Below are positions 1 through 9,316 of a stretch of 64,000 nucleotides of DNA, in pieces (the first letter of the stretch is position 1; each line of letters opens with the position of its first letter). The translations under genes were made by a program, and so were the position numbers. A model generated the notes under the pieces. That model saw only the letters and a list, made by a program, of their open reading frames with translations. It made no database searches and was not told the DNA's origin. The stretch lies in assembly GCA_021820975.1 (NCBI GenBank), contig JAKADA010000010.1, positions 1 to 64,000 on the forward strand, read 5' to 3'. The stretch is from Bacillota bacterium (GTDB lineage Bacteria; Bacillota; Bacilli; Alicyclobacillales; SLC66).

Positions 1-1216
1 GGCGCCCCAGATACACGTTTGATAACCACTGTGACCACGGGATGATGTTCGTTTTCACCGTAATGCCGATCGCCTTTAGCTGTTGCGCGATAATTTCCCC
101 AGTCTGCACGTGAATCTGATACGGTTGTGGCAGATCCATTGTCAGGGTCAAGCCGTGCGAATAACCAGCTTTAGCAAGAAGTGCGCGCGCTTTGGTGAGG
201 TTTTGCTTATAGTAACCCGTCAGGTTCACATAGTACGGACTATTTGGTGGCATGTGACTGCCGATCACACTGCCATAACCAAAGTCAACCGCTTGAATGA
301 TCGCATTTTTATTCACCGCGTACTCGATCGCTTTTCGCACCAGGATGTTATTTAATGGTCTCACTTTATTGTTCATCGCCATCAGTTGCACGTCATTTAA
401 CGGTGTGACCAATAATTTTAAGTTCGGTGAATTTTTCACTTGCTGTGCAGACGATGCAGCGATTGTCGTAACATCGACCATACCGGATTGCAGATCAAGC
501 AATTGCATCGCAGGATCGGGAACTATCAAAAAAGTTGCGTTACTTATCTTCGCTTGTTTGACATCCCAGGCGTGATGAAATCGTTTTAAAACTATCGATT
601 GTTGCGGCGTCCATTTGACAAGCTCGTACGGTCCTGTACCAATCGGATTCGTCTTATCCGTTGCACCAGTGCCTTTTTCTAAGATCGCCGCCCACGGTAA
701 CGCTAAAGACGACAAAAACGGTGCATACGGTTGGCGTAAGGTAAACGTTACGCTAAGCGGTGAATCAGCCACAACCGATTTAATTGATGAAAAATCCCCG
801 ACGTTGGGGTCCGCTGTTTTCTTATTTAAGATACGCTCAAACGTATAGACGACATCTTGTGCGGTGAACGGTTTATTGTTTTGAAATAAGACATGTGGGC
901 GTAAGGTAAACTTCCATTTTGTATAGTGGTCGGATGGCTTAAACGATAAAGCAAGATCCGGATGCAAATTGCCTTTGGTATCGGTTTGTAGCAACGTATC
1001 AAAGATGTTATCTGTCACTTCAAACGTCGACGCAGATGCTGTCGTTTGCGGATCGAATCCACTGACATCCGTCGTCATCGCAACCGTGAGGGACTGATTG
1101 GGCGGCGCCGCAGCTTGTCCTGTAACACGTGGATGAAGACTAGCTTCATAAGCTGCCACGAAAAGCACGACTACGCTAGCTGTTGCGCCAATGATCGTTA
1201 AACCTCGTCGATTCAT
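1..1216 (-). CDS. Peptide/nickel-type ABC transporter substrate-binding protein (3' end off window)
   Basis: The reading frame starts at the ATG at 1216 and stays open to the left edge, so about 405 N-terminal residues are present and the C-terminus is missing. Upstream lies a strong Shine-Dalgarno (AAGGAGG, about 7 nt before the ATG). The N-terminus has two arginines followed by a hydrophobic stretch (about residues 6-22), a signal peptide or anchor. No lipobox cysteine is visible, which is unusual for a Gram-positive binding protein. The mature part matches the SBP_bac_5 (OppA/DppA) family: an LTVAMTTDVSGFDPQ-like start, then FTLRPHVLFQNNKPFTAQDVVYTF and NPIGTGPYELVKW, both typical of the family. 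It would capture oligopeptides or similar solutes outside the membrane. Its permease genes would lie to the left of the window. The exact substrate cannot be read from sequence. Confidence 0.85.
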   Translation of the reverse strand, partial: MNRRGLTIIGATASVVVLFVAAYEASLHPRVTGQAAAPPNQSLTVAMTTDVSGFDPQTTASASTFEVTDNIFDTLLQTDTKGNLHPDLALSFKPSDHYTKWKFTLRPHVLFQNNKPFTAQDVVYTFERILNKKTADPNVGDFSSIKSVVADSPLSVTFTLRQPYAPFLSSLALPWAAILEKGTGATDKTNPIGTGPYELVKWTPQQSIVLKRFHHAWDVKQAKISNATFLIVPDPAMQLLDLQSGMVDVTTIAASSAQQVKNSPNLKLLVTPLNDVQLMAMNNKVRPLNNILVRKAIEYAVNKNAIIQAVDFGYGSVIGSHMPPNSPYYVNLTGYYKQNLTKARALLAKAGYSHGLTLTMDLPQPYQIHVQTGEIIAQQLKAIGITVKTNIIPWSQWLSNVYLGR

Positions 1217-1306
1217 TATGTAGGGCCTCCTTAAGGCAGTGATTAGCACTCTCTTGGCAAGTCATAGTATATACCATGTGGCGCTGACGTTCACCCACAA
1301 GCACCA

Positions 1307-2575
1307 TCACTCGTCTTTTTGCAGCGATGTGCCGCGCGCACGATGATCACGTAAGGTCGCACTTGTCGATGGCATCAGCATGCGTCCTTTAAGGACTGCA
1401 TCCTCACCGAAGCGATCGCGTAGTTGATCGACGACTTGCGTTAGTTGGCGGCGCGTATCATTTTGTGGTGCACGATCCTCTTGTTCATCAAACAAACTCA
1501 ATTGTGTCGCATCAATAAGCTGTTGTTCTTGCGTGAACAGATTCGATACGCTTACGCCAAGTAAGCGTATCGGTTGCCCCGTCCAATGGGTCTTGACAAG
1601 CTCTTTTGCACAAGCGTAAAAATCTTCCGTTATATCACTTGGCTTAGGCATCGTGAAAGCGCGCGTAATTGTTTTTCGATTGGCATAACGAAGCGTGATC
1701 GTGACCGTTTTGCCAAGCAATTTTTTTTTGCGTAACCTGCGCCCCACCTGATCGCACAAATTCATCAGCACAACAAGTAAGCGGCTATTTTCTTGTTCAT
1801 CACGCGCTAGCGTTACCGAGTGCCCGACGCTTTTGGCCTGTGCGCGTTCATGAAGCACGGGCGCATTATCATAACCGTTAGCATGAGCGATGAGATCGAG
1901 TGCATGACGACCAAAGACGCGATACAATACTTGCTCATCGGCATGCGCCAAATCCCCTATGGTGACAATACCAAGTCGTTTGAATCGCTCGCTGCTTTTT
2001 AAGCCTACGCCAAACATATCGCTGATGTTCATTGGCCAAAGCATCGTCGGCACATCTTTTGTAAAAATCACGGTGATGCCAAGTGGCTTTTTTCGATCAC
2101 TCGCCATTTTCGCTAAAAATTTATTGTTTGCCACGCCAATGCTGCAAGGCAACCCAATTTCCGTAAGTATGCGCGCTTGAAGAAGTTTTGCGATCGTTTG
2201 CGCATCGCCAAACGCTGTACTCAAAGTCACATCTGCATAACATTCATCGATACTCGCGACTTCCACTTGCGGTGTATACTCGGTGACCAGTTGCATCACA
2301 CGACGCGAGTACGCTCGATACAAATCAAAGTCTGGTGCGATGATAATAAGTTCAGGGCATAGGCGTTGTGCTTGCATTACTAGCATCGTCGCTTTGACCC
2401 CACGCGCTCGCGCCTCATAGCTTGCCGTCACGATGACACCGTGGCGTGTCTCAGGATTGCCTGCAACTGCAGTAGGTACGCCTTTATAGCGCTTGGGATC
2501 CTTTGCCGCATGGCAAGCGCTATAAAATGCGTTCATATCGATGTGTAGGATCTGCCTGTTTTCTGCATCATTCAT
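1307..2575 (-). CDS. dinB: Y-family DNA polymerase IV (DinB / YqjH type)
   Basis: Error-prone translesion polymerase of the Y family, about 422 residues. The N-terminal catalytic motif ILHIDMNAFYSA carries the first metal-binding Asp (residue 13), and VASIDECYADV gives the SIDE motif with the second Asp/Glu pair. Helix-hairpin-helix and little-finger regions follow. Near the C-terminus QLSLF is a clear beta-clamp binding motif, so the enzyme should be recruited to the sliding clamp. The wording around AVAGNPETRHGVIVTASYEARARG is closer to Bacillus YqjH (PolY1) than to UvrX-type enzymes. The frame is open to 2608, but I place the start at the ATG at 2575, which overlaps the end of the upstream membrane-protein gene by 8 nt. 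ATGs at 2587 or 2608 are alternatives. The overlap suggests co-transcription with the upstream gene. Confidence 0.9.
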   Translation of the reverse strand: MNDAENRQILHIDMNAFYSACHAAKDPKRYKGVPTAVAGNPETRHGVIVTASYEARARGVKATMLVMQAQRLCPELIIIAPDFDLYRAYSRRVMQLVTEYTPQVEVASIDECYADVTLSTAFGDAQTIAKLLQARILTEIGLPCSIGVANNKFLAKMASDRKKPLGITVIFTKDVPTMLWPMNISDMFGVGLKSSERFKRLGIVTIGDLAHADEQVLYRVFGRHALDLIAHANGYDNAPVLHERAQAKSVGHSVTLARDEQENSRLLVVLMNLCDQVGRRLRKKKLLGKTVTITLRYANRKTITRAFTMPKPSDITEDFYACAKELVKTHWTGQPIRLLGVSVSNLFTQEQQLIDATQLSLFDEQEDRAPQNDTRRQLTQVVDQLRDRFGEDAVLKGRMLMPSTSATLRDHRARGTSLQKDE

Positions 2576-3737
2576 AAAAATATCCATGCGTATAAAGCGC
2601 CGCCCCAATCATCGTTACGATCAAAAATAGCACAAAAAAGATACCGAACCATACTTTCCCATAGCGCTGTTTAGTAAATTTTTTCGTGATATAGATCGGC
2701 CACAACACGCCAAGCAAACGTAACACACTCATCAGCGGTGCATAAGCGACGTAACTGCTCGTCACGACAAGGGCGTCAAGCACGACAAATAGCCCGGTCT
2801 CTAAGGAGAACAGATGGATGGGTGCTTTGGGTAGCCACGCACTATCCTCTTTCAAGACTTGCATCGCATATCGTACGATCAGATAGAGAAGTAGCACAAA
2901 GTAAAAACTATCAAGGATATCCTTATGAATCAGTCCCCGCACAAAGCCCACAAAAGGCAGAGAAAACTCGCGTCCCCAGCCGCTTTCTGAAGCAATAAAC
3001 GCAAGCGGATGCGAAGTTTTTGACCAGAGATACAAGGCAAAAAACACCCATCCGGCACATGCAGAAGCCATAAAAAGTATCCCTTTCATGACTTTGCCTT
3101 GACGCACATAACGCAACCCAAAGACCCCGACAAACAACGCCATTTTGTACATAAAGCCGACGACCATACAAAGCAAAAATGCGATAACGTCACCGCGTCT
3201 TGTTTCTTTTTGCATAGCGTAGAGAATAACCATGCTACAAAATACGATATACGGTTCCGCATAGAGTGCAGTAAAATAAAGACTAGCAGGATTGACCGCA
3301 AACAAAAGGACACTAACCATAGCTGTCTTCGCATTCACTTCACGTGCAACCATGTTATACAAGAGTATCACGCAAAAGATAAAGAGCACGTTGCCTAGTA
3401 GTAACGCTGGTATCGTTCCGATCATTTGAATCACAAACGGCAACCCTGGGAAAAACGCGGCAGCTTTTAACGGTGGATTGAGCGGGATCGTGTTGGTGAT
3501 CGAAAAGAACTTTTGTTGCGCAAAAAGTGGCATGATGTAGCCAAAATGCGCGATCGCATAGTACCACAACGCATCCCATTGCAAAAAATGATCCAGCCAT
3601 GTCCCCGTGACATGCCGAAACGAAGGGACAGTAGCAACAGGTAGCCACATGCCTGCGAAAATCCCTGCATAATGCAATAGCACAGCCATCACAATGATAA
3701 CCATGCTCTTTCGTTTTTCAACCGATAGATAGTTCAT
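2568..3737 (-). CDS. Multi-pass membrane protein, GT-C / PIG-V-like mannosyltransferase family
   Basis: A 389-residue integral membrane protein with roughly nine or ten hydrophobic segments. After the first membrane segment comes FLQWDALWYYAIAHFGY, the Trp-Asp-x-x-Trp-Tyr-x-x-Ile-Ala signature loop of PIG-V-like and other GT-C glycosyltransferases, which use lipid-phosphate sugar donors outside the membrane. Residues 95-130 (PPLKAAAFFPGLPF region) fit the same family. By family it would transfer a sugar from a polyprenyl-phosphate donor to an envelope acceptor, but donor and acceptor cannot be deduced. It is divergent from sbcDC with only about 40 bp between, and its 3' end overlaps dinB. I am fairly sure of the membrane topology and moderately sure of the enzyme family. 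Confidence 0.65.
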   Translation of the reverse strand: MNYLSVEKRKSMVIIVMAVLLHYAGIFAGMWLPVATVPSFRHVTGTWLDHFLQWDALWYYAIAHFGYIMPLFAQQKFFSITNTIPLNPPLKAAAFFPGLPFVIQMIGTIPALLLGNVLFIFCVILLYNMVAREVNAKTAMVSVLLFAVNPASLYFTALYAEPYIVFCSMVILYAMQKETRRGDVIAFLLCMVVGFMYKMALFVGVFGLRYVRQGKVMKGILFMASACAGWVFFALYLWSKTSHPLAFIASESGWGREFSLPFVGFVRGLIHKDILDSFYFVLLLYLIVRYAMQVLKEDSAWLPKAPIHLFSLETGLFVVLDALVVTSSYVAYAPLMSVLRLLGVLWPIYITKKFTKQRYGKVWFGIFFVLFLIVTMIGAALYTHGYFYE

Positions 3738-3781
3738 AGTATTATTGTACTTATCCGTTTGACGTAAGGGAAGTGAACGTT

Positions 3782-5008
3782 TTGCGCATCTTGCACACAG
3801 CCGATTGGCATCTGGGTAAGACCCTTGAAGGGCGCGATCGCATGAGCGAACAAGTGCAATTTATCGATGAATTGTGCCAGATCTGCCAAGATGAAAGAAT
3901 TGATCTGATCGTGGTTGCAGGGGATATTTATCAAACGGTCAACCCTTCAGCCGTCGCGGAACAACTTTTTTATGAAGCGTTAGAACGATTATCGGATCAT
4001 GGACGGCGTGGCGTGATCGTGCTCGCTGGCAATCACGATAACCCGGAGCGCATTAGCGCCCCCGCCCCTTTAGCCAATCGCCATGGTATCACCTTGCTTG
4101 GCCTTCCGAACAGCCCACTTTTTCCCACGTCATATAACAAAGACACGGTAGAGCGTGTTGCGGCAGGGCCTTCCTGGTGTGAATTGCATGTGCCTTCATG
4201 TGATCATAGCGCAATCGTGCTCGCGGTACCTTATCCGTCCGAAGCGCGGCTCAATGAAATGCTCTCTGAATCGCTAGCGGATGATGTGGTGCTAAAAGCG
4301 TACAACGAGCGTATCGAGCAGCTCTTTTCCACCTTAGCAACACACTATCGAAAAGACACCGTCAATCTCGCTTTTAGCCATCTGTACGTGACAGGTGGCC
4401 TTGAGTCAGAGTCGGAGATCCCGATTCAAGTCGGTGGCACGTATGCCGTCAATCCGTCCGTCTTTCCCGCAGATGCTGACTATATCGGCCTAGGGCATCT
4501 TCATCGCCCACAAAAGGTATCTGGTACAAAAGCACCTGCTCGTTATGCGGGTTCCCCCTTAGCGTATAGTTTTTCGGAAGCTTCGCAGCAAAAATCGGTC
4601 ACCGTAATCGATATCACACCTGGTGCCGAGGCAATCATTCATGAAATACCCTTATCTTGTGGTAAACCTTTGCTACGTTATCGCGCACAGCATGGCTTAG
4701 CCCAAGCCATTGATTTTTTACGTGAAGCGCGTAACGAAAATACGTTTATTGATCTTGAAATTTTTCTTGATGAACCTTTTACGCAAGAGATGGCTCAAAA
4801 ACTACGCAGCCAGCACGCTGGGATTATCCATATTCGTCCTGTCTTTGCAGTGCTTGAGACGACACAAAAAGAAGCGACGACACAAGGCATGTCCATCACG
4901 GAAATGTTTATTCGATTTTTCAAGGAACGCTACCATACCGAACCTGAAGATGAGGTAATCAAACTTTTCTTGCATTTGGCGCAAGAGATACAGGAGGTGG
5001 ACACATGA
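3782..5008 (+). CDS. sbcD: Exonuclease SbcCD subunit D (Mre11-type nuclease)
   Basis: Manganese-dependent nuclease subunit of the SbcCD (Rad50/Mre11-like) complex, which opens DNA hairpins and processes double-strand ends. Calcineurin-like phosphoesterase motifs are visible in order: LHTADWHLGK (first metal ligands Asp and His), VVAGDIYQTVNPSAVAEQ, LAGNHDNPERI and LGHLHRPQ. The frame is open from a GTG at 3773, but AAGGGAAG at 3766-3773 sits about 8 nt before the TTG at 3782. That start gives the N-terminus MRILHTADWHLGKTLEGR, which matches the usual family start, so I prefer TTG. The stop overlaps the sbcC ATG (ATGA), showing translational coupling of the two subunits. Confidence 0.93.
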   Translation: MRILHTADWHLGKTLEGRDRMSEQVQFIDELCQICQDERIDLIVVAGDIYQTVNPSAVAEQLFYEALERLSDHGRRGVIVLAGNHDNPERISAPAPLANRHGITLLGLPNSPLFPTSYNKDTVERVAAGPSWCELHVPSCDHSAIVLAVPYPSEARLNEMLSESLADDVVLKAYNERIEQLFSTLATHYRKDTVNLAFSHLYVTGGLESESEIPIQVGGTYAVNPSVFPADADYIGLGHLHRPQKVSGTKAPARYAGSPLAYSFSEASQQKSVTVIDITPGAEAIIHEIPLSCGKPLLRYRAQHGLAQAIDFLREARNENTFIDLEIFLDEPFTQEMAQKLRSQHAGIIHIRPVFAVLETTQKEATTQGMSITEMFIRFFKERYHTEPEDEVIKLFLHLAQEIQEVDT

Positions 5009-8000
5009 AACCACTGTCGCTTGCAATTGAAGGTTTGCATAGTTTCAGTGACCAGCAGACAATCGACTTTGAACGTCTGTCGGATCTTTCAATATTTGGT
5101 ATCTTTGGTCCAACAGGAAGTGGCAAATCAACCATTCTCGATGGTCTAACGCTTGCCTTGTATGGCGATATCCCCGATGGTTTAGCAGGTTCTGTCAACC
5201 ATAACAAAAAACAGATCAACGTCTCGTTTGAATTTCTCATCGGCACGGAGAACGAACGCAAAAAATATCGCGTGGATCGCACATTTAAGCGTGCAGAAGG
5301 TCATAGTGTGCGCCATCAGAGCAGTCGCATCATGGAAGTGGATGAAGATGGCGGCTATACGGTACTGGCTGACTCCAAATCTGGAGTTTCTGCGCAAATT
5401 GAATCGATCATCGGCTTATCGATGGATGACTTTACACGTGCGGTCGTGTTGCCGCAAGGTAAGTTTGCCGAGTTTTTGCAATTAAAGCCAAGAGATCGCA
5501 CGCAGATGCTCGAACGCATCTTTAGCCTTGAGAAGTATGGCACGCGTTTTGTTGAACAGGTTAATGCAGCAAAAAAGAAGCTCACCGATGACATAAGGCA
5601 AACGAATGAAGTGCTGCTAACGCTCGATGACGCGACACCCGATGCGTTACAAAACGCTGTCACTGAGGCTCATCAAAAAGAAGCCCTCGCAACACAAGCT
5701 GGCACCACATTGACAGAAGCACAGCAACAGCATAAAGAAGCGCAAATAATTTTTACGTTACAAGAAAGCTTACAAGAACTAATGGTCAAAGAAGAACAGC
5801 ACCAAGCAAGTAAAGCCTACTGGAAAGGCATATTGCAACAGGTTTCGCGTGCTAAAGAAGCCCAACTTGTACAGCCTTTTCTGCTTCGCCGCAACGAAGC
5901 TTTATCGGCACAAGACTCGCTGCAAAAGGAGCTTGCAAACGTCAATGAGCGCTTGCAAAAAGATGAGTTAAAAACGTTGGAAGCTCAAGTTGCGTTGCAA
6001 CAAGCTAATGCGACGTGGACACAAAAAAGCCCTCTTCTTACCGCCAAACAAGCACAACTTGTGGAAGCAGCAAGCCTTGAAGAAGCGATCGTCGTATCAA
6101 GTCGTGATTTGGATACTTTTGTGATAGACGTTCAACAACAAAAAGCCGATTATGTGTCCATAAAGTGCAAGCAAGAAGCACTTCTAATCAAGCGCAAGGA
6201 GACACAAGAACGCCTAACGAAGCTCACGAAGATTCTTGACACAAGTCAAGTGAATCCATTATTTCGCGAACAATTGTTGCATGCAGTAAACTTAGCACAG
6301 CAAAGCCAAGTGGCAGCCGATGTGGTAAAAAAAGCTTTACAAGCAAAACAAGAGCGCATAGTGGCAGAGCAACAAGCGAAAGCGACTATGGAGGCCATTT
6401 CACAAGATCGTGTGGCATGGCGACAGCGACAAGTGGCTCTCCTTGCCCGGCGCGAAAAACTGCTCATAACAGCTCCTCCTACACTTTCTTTATTACAAGA
6501 ACGCGAATGGGCATTTAGCGAATTGCAACGATACAGCAACGAATGGCTTGCCGTGCAGCACGACATAGTTGAATGGAGAAAGCAAAAAGCAGATGCCCTC
6601 ATAGCTGTTGACAATGCCAACCGCGACCTACATCATGTCGAAGAATCCCTTTCACATATGCTATCCGACTCTCTTGATCGTGAACTGCAAAGTGCCGTGA
6701 TTCGTATCGCGCAATCATTAGTTGAAGGAGCCCCCTGCCCTGTGTGCGGTTCGCACACACACCCTTCGCTTGCCCACACATCGTCTAGGGGTGTTTCTTC
6801 GATTTCGCCATCTTTACCGACACAGTCTTTACCATTCGAAGGCGAGTTGCTACAAGGTGAGTCCGTGCGTGAACTTGAGGAAAAACGTACGGGTTATCGC
6901 GATACGATCGTTCGCGAAACTGTAGTAATAGATACGTTAACTAAACGCATCGAAGAGACCCATTTACGCCTAGTCACCATCATACAGGCGCTACAAGCAC
7001 AGCAAAACGTACCGTTGCCAAGCGATCTATTACCTAACAACTTTCAAGCCGACGACTTTCTAGAAAACGAACAAACAAAACACGCTGAAAAGTTTGCCGC
7101 CTTTATCTTGTCAGCCCATCAGCAGTTCGTGCGCGAACGCAAACAACGCGAAGATTTTGATGCTGTCATGCATGCGATTGATGAAGAAGAAAAACAACTT
7201 CAAGAACATAGCCAAGAAAATGAACGGATGGCGGCAGGAGCTGCCGTCGCCCTGCAACACGCTGATGATGAGTTGCAAAAAGCACTTAGTTACATCGAAG
7301 AAGCGTTGCTCGCAAAACGTATGGCACAACAAAACTTGCTCGAGAGTCTCAAGCCTTTATCGTTACAATTTGACGCACCAGATAGCTACGACCCATCAGC
7401 AAAGTTACGCATAGAACTTGACAAAATCAGCGCGATGGATAAAGCACGACATCAGGCACAGTCAGATTGGCAACAGCAACAAGACATCTTGCGCTCTCTA
7501 GAAGCCGATCTGCAAATTGTCGAACAAGCGATGCACGATAAAAACGAGAAACTGATTCGTCAGGAACAAAGTCTAGATCATCTGCAAGAAGATCTAGCGC
7601 AAAAGACAGAGCAACTTACAAGCATCACGGGTGGACTAGCAAGAAGCGATGCTTTACAAAGCGTACAGCAAGATCTTATGCATCTAAAGCAAGCTATGGA
7701 ATTCGCTGATCATGCCGCAAAACAGCAAAAAGTACAACTTGATCAGGACTTGCGTGAGCAAGCAAGCCTAGAAGGGCGTCTGCTCGATGCGTTGTCACAT
7801 AGCACAAAACACGAAGAAGCCCTTTGTGCAGTGAAGCTTCGAGAAGGATTTGTCAACGACAAGGATGTACTTGAAGCGCTAATGGATGAGGCCGACATCG
7901 TACGATTGCTAGAGGGTCTTGAAACGTTTGAGGAAAATGGGCGGCTCTTAGCTGAAAAACGCCGTGAAATCCTAGCGGAGCTTGCTGATCGCAGCATCAC

Positions 8001-8679
8001 GAAAGAAGCCTTTCAACGCATAATCGATACACTGCAACAAACGCAAAACGCGTACCATGAAGCGCTTGAGATGCGCGGCGCGGCTACGGAGCGACTCACC
8101 ACAACGCGCGAACGCCACCATCAGTGGCAACACTATGAATCCTTACAAAAGCAACTTGAGATAGAATTTTCACATACCAAGTTGCTTTCTGAACTCTTTG
8201 CAGGAAATCACTTCGTAGAATTCTTGTCGCGTGAGCAAATGACAGTCATCGCCCATATGGCATCGGATCGCCTCGCGCAATTAACCAATGGTCGTTACGC
8301 ACTCGTACTCGATGCTGACGGAAGTTTTTTAATGCGCGATGACCACAATGGCAGCACGCAACGCCCAGTGAGCACACTATCTGGTGGTGAAACTTTTTTA
8401 ACATCCTTGTCCCTTGCGTTATCTCTTTCGATGCAAGTGCAATTGCGTGGGCGTTATCCGTTAGAATTCTTCTTTCTAGATGAAGGCTTTGGGACTCTTG
8501 ATCCTGATCTTCTCGATGTCGTGATGTCATCGTTAGAACGGTTACATCATGATCGGTTGACGATCGGTGTCATTAGCCACGTACCAGAACTTCGTGCCCG
8601 CATGTTGCGCCGCTTGATCGTGAGTAGTGCAGAACCCTCATCACTACAAGGCACAACCGTCCGTATCGAGCGAGCTTAG
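5005..8679 (+). CDS. sbcC: Exonuclease SbcCD subunit C (Rad50-like SMC ATPase)
   Basis: A 1224-residue ATPase subunit of SbcCD. Walker A (GPTGSGKST) lies at residues 35-43. A very long Gln/Glu/Lys-rich coiled coil occupies about residues 180-1060, interrupted by the zinc-hook Cys-Pro-Val-Cys at 578-581, through which two molecules dimerise. The ABC signature LSGGE is at 1125-1129, and the Walker B/D-loop FFFLDEGFGTLDPD has its acidic pair at 1159-1160. All catalytic elements look intact and the length is normal for the Bacillota form. The start ATG overlaps the sbcD stop and has a good GGAGGTGG Shine-Dalgarno. It works with SbcD on hairpins and blocked DNA ends. Confidence 0.95.
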   Translation: MKPLSLAIEGLHSFSDQQTIDFERLSDLSIFGIFGPTGSGKSTILDGLTLALYGDIPDGLAGSVNHNKKQINVSFEFLIGTENERKKYRVDRTFKRAEGHSVRHQSSRIMEVDEDGGYTVLADSKSGVSAQIESIIGLSMDDFTRAVVLPQGKFAEFLQLKPRDRTQMLERIFSLEKYGTRFVEQVNAAKKKLTDDIRQTNEVLLTLDDATPDALQNAVTEAHQKEALATQAGTTLTEAQQQHKEAQIIFTLQESLQELMVKEEQHQASKAYWKGILQQVSRAKEAQLVQPFLLRRNEALSAQDSLQKELANVNERLQKDELKTLEAQVALQQANATWTQKSPLLTAKQAQLVEAASLEEAIVVSSRDLDTFVIDVQQQKADYVSIKCKQEALLIKRKETQERLTKLTKILDTSQVNPLFREQLLHAVNLAQQSQVAADVVKKALQAKQERIVAEQQAKATMEAISQDRVAWRQRQVALLARREKLLITAPPTLSLLQEREWAFSELQRYSNEWLAVQHDIVEWRKQKADALIAVDNANRDLHHVEESLSHMLSDSLDRELQSAVIRIAQSLVEGAPCPVCGSHTHPSLAHTSSRGVSSISPSLPTQSLPFEGELLQGESVRELEEKRTGYRDTIVRETVVIDTLTKRIEETHLRLVTIIQALQAQQNVPLPSDLLPNNFQADDFLENEQTKHAEKFAAFILSAHQQFVRERKQREDFDAVMHAIDEEEKQLQEHSQENERMAAGAAVALQHADDELQKALSYIEEALLAKRMAQQNLLESLKPLSLQFDAPDSYDPSAKLRIELDKISAMDKARHQAQSDWQQQQDILRSLEADLQIVEQAMHDKNEKLIRQEQSLDHLQEDLAQKTEQLTSITGGLARSDALQSVQQDLMHLKQAMEFADHAAKQQKVQLDQDLREQASLEGRLLDALSHSTKHEEALCAVKLREGFVNDKDVLEALMDEADIVRLLEGLETFEENGRLLAEKRREILAELADRSITKEAFQRIIDTLQQTQNAYHEALEMRGAATERLTTTRERHHQWQHYESLQKQLEIEFSHTKLLSELFAGNHFVEFLSREQMTVIAHMASDRLAQLTNGRYALVLDADGSFLMRDDHNGSTQRPVSTLSGGETFLTSLSLALSLSMQVQLRGRYPLEFFFLDEGFGTLDPDLLDVVMSSLERLHHDRLTIGVISHVPELRARMLRRLIVSSAEPSSLQGTTVRIERA

Positions 8680-9092
8680 GATTCTTCTGGTGTATCTTGC
8701 GCTTCTTGCGTATCAAGCAGTTGCTCAAGATGCGCCACCATTTGGTTGTGGCGTTCATAGAGATCACGGTGAATGAAGCGCAATTCTTTAAGCTCTTTGG
8801 CTTGTTCCTCATGCATGGATTTAATCTCGGTAAATTCAGCCATCAATGTCTCGTGGTCGGACTGTGCCCGTTGTTCTGCTACTCGCCCAAGGACGACTTG
8901 TCCGACCATCAACAAGGGCAATGCCACTAATTGGATAACACCACTTGAAGTATAAAAAACGAGGTTTTGCGAAGGTGGATAAAGTAACGGTAGTAGGCTC
9001 CAAATGAGGAAAAGGTATGTCATGCCCATTGAGCCAAAGGCTAGGGTGACACGCCTCGCAATCGTTTCATTTATTTGTGCAATCCACTTCAT
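8676..9092 (-). CDS. Small membrane protein with C-terminal coiled coil (DUF1003-like)
   Basis: A 138-residue protein when started at the ATG at 9092, which has GGGGAG about 8 nt upstream; the longer frame from 9140 has no comparable ribosome site. Residues 15-75 hold two membrane segments separated by a short Pro/Tyr-rich loop. A hydrophilic helix rich in Glu, Gln and Arg follows, with the heptad-like pattern of a coiled coil. The layout (FGSMGMTYLFLIW, then SSGVIQLVALPLLMVGQ, then an acidic helical tail) resembles DUF1003 or low-affinity-permease-like small membrane proteins. No function is assigned. Its stop overlaps the convergent sbcC end by 4 bp. Confidence 0.6.
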   Translation of the reverse strand: MKWIAQINETIARRVTLAFGSMGMTYLFLIWSLLPLLYPPSQNLVFYTSSGVIQLVALPLLMVGQVVLGRVAEQRAQSDHETLMAEFTEIKSMHEEQAKELKELRFIHRDLYERHNQMVAHLEQLLDTQEAQDTPEES

Positions 9093-9171
9093 CGTAGTTC
9101 GCTCCCCAACTATGGTTAAAGCATCACGAGGATATCGCACTACCTTCTACGTAGCTACGAAGTTTGCCAAA

Positions 9172-9303
9172 TTACCCCAGCCACCAAGCAGCTAGTCCTT
9201 GTGACGTTGCAACCGCGTTCCAAACGGTTGCAAGTGGTGCATGAAGTAGGACCTTTTTTTCGATATCCGACAATGCCGTCATTGATTTTTCTTGCATAGC
9301 CAT
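9172..9303 (-). pseudogene. Truncated SRPBCC/AHSA1-domain remnant
   Basis: From the ATG at 9303, with a good GAGGGAG ribosome site, 43 codons read through DIEKKVLLHAPLATVWNAV and end at AAWWLG followed by TAA. This is the N-terminal strand-helix-strand of an SRPBCC (AHSA1/START-like) domain, in which the Trp-rich segment after the second helix should lead into about 100 more residues. None of the three frames downstream to 9100 restores the domain, so this looks like a remnant left by deletion or recombination, not a simple frameshift. A functional 43-residue peptide cannot be excluded, but I regard it as decayed. Confidence 0.5.
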
Positions 9304-9316
9304 GCACTCCCTCTTG

